64,000 nt of DNA from Bacteriovoracaceae bacterium UBA3083 (GTDB taxonomy: Bacteria; Bdellovibrionota; Bacteriovoracia; Bacteriovoracales; Bacteriovoracaceae): the NCBI GenBank assembly GCA_002366565.1, contig DFBJ01000009.1, forward strand, positions 1 through 64,000. Reading direction: 5' to 3'. The notes beneath the pieces were generated by a model. It had not been told where the DNA came from. It ran no database searches and saw only the letters and a list, made by a program, of their open reading frames with translations. The first letter of the stretch is position 1; each line of letters begins with the position of its first letter. A program made the translations under genes and the position numbers. Shown piece by piece: positions 63,544 to 64,000 of this stretch.

Positions 63544-64000
63544 ATGGCTATTGGTAAAATTATTGTTATTGTTGCACCTTCGGGAACTGGAAAATCTACT
63601 TTAATCAAAAAGGTTAAGGCAGAGTTCACTGATCTTTTAGAATCAGTTTCATATACTACTCGTAATATACGAGAGGGTGAAACTGACGGTATTTCATATA
63701 ACTTTATTGATGAAGAAACATTTCTTAAAATGAAAGATGATGATGAGTTCATAGAGTGGGCCCAGGTTCATTCTAACTATTATGGAACTTCTAAAACATT
63801 TGTTGAGAGCGAGTTAGAGAAAGGTAAGAATCTCTTATTCGATCTTGATGTTCAGGGTGCTGACTCATTTAAGGCCTACTTTAAAGAAAGAGCACAGATC
63901 ATTTTTATTGCACCTCCTTCGATTCCAGAATTAGAAAAAAGATTAAGAGGTCGAGGTACTGATAGTACTGGTGTCATAAATTTAAGATTAGAGAACGCTA
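63544..64000 (+). CDS. gmk: Guanylate kinase (truncated by window end)
   Basis: Phosphorylates GMP to GDP. The first 152 residues are present and the frame is open to the window edge. Visible are the P-loop APSGTGKST (residues 11-19), the GMP-binding SYTTRNIREGE, FIEWAQVHSNYYGTS and LFDLDVQGA, IIFIAPPS and LEKRLRGRGTD of the lid. The ATG directly follows the yicC stop. Confidence 0.95.
   Translation, partial: MAIGKIIVIVAPSGTGKSTLIKKVKAEFTDLLESVSYTTRNIREGETDGISYNFIDEETFLKMKDDDEFIEWAQVHSNYYGTSKTFVESELEKGKNLLFDLDVQGADSFKAYFKERAQIIFIAPPSIPELEKRLRGRGTDSTGVINLRLENA

Overview
The window is AT-rich, gene-dense bacterial chromosome with short intergenic gaps. Many exported proteins, lipoproteins and outer-membrane barrels sit among Gram-negative housekeeping genes. 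The codon style and gene mix (MurG-like and lysozyme-like proteins, DUF4105 and DUF3015 proteins, FHA/sigma-54 and PilZ regulators, a membrane-disulfide-reductase fusion) best fit a low-GC member of the Bdellovibrionota, of the marine Bacteriovorax/Halobacteriovorax type. That placement is an inference from sequence character, not a search result. I saw no prophage, insertion sequence, CRISPR array or classical defence island; the accessory interest lies in unusual operons and fusions.

Layout. 1-5.6 kb: initiator tRNA, oligopeptidase B, a DEAD-box helicase behind a structured leader, and a YhiN-type flavoprotein. 5.6-12.7 kb: envelope proteins (MurG-like glycosyltransferase, lysozyme-like lipoprotein, DUF4105 barrel protein, DUF3015 protein), an orphan OmpR-type regulator, a MazG-like dCTPase and a chalcone-isomerase-like protein. 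12.8-17.7 kb: typA, an ABC-F ATPase and an HTH-receiver-PilZ regulator. 17.7-21 kb: a three-gene minus-strand operon hemJ / exported msrB / VTT-disulfide-reductase fusion. 21-28.5 kb: histidine phosphatase, pckA, alaS-hisS, and an alpha/beta-hydrolase lipoprotein with a palindrome over its start. 28.5-36.7 kb: META lipoprotein, AraC-type regulator divergent from msrA, then tolC-like, RND pump and a second, cytosolic msrB, then a CBS protein.

36.7-42.2 kb: a secreted gluzincin-type protease/propeller/barrel protein, then egtB-egtD-GNAT (ergothioneine synthesis). 42.3-46.3 kb: a small polysaccharide locus (chain-length regulator, SLBB protein, O-antigen polymerase/ligase, exported cupin). 46.3-47.1 kb: a small ORF, a structured RNA region, a shared terminator and tRNA-Leu(CAA). 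47.1-51.9 kb: sdhCAB convergent with a dicarboxylate transporter. 52.1-57 kb: two lipid loci (CDP-alcohol transferase, CdsA-like, PlsC-like and EamA-like; and acyltransferase, epimerase and thioredoxin). 57-64 kb: engB, a sigma-54 activator with a degenerate FHA domain, a FliL-like membrane protein, a SmpA-like lipoprotein, accA, yicC and the start of gmk.

Themes: oxidative protein repair recurs (one MsrA, two MsrBs of different classes, ergothioneine synthesis, a membrane disulfide reductase). C4-dicarboxylate metabolism is grouped (sdh, DASS transporter, pckA). Envelope remodelling and lipid synthesis take much of the rest. The most promising unexplained items are the periplasmic MsrB/VTT-reductase/HemJ operon, the Msr-flanked RND pump without an adaptor, the non-canonical CDP-alcohol phospholipid operon, and the FliL-like protein outside a flagellar setting.
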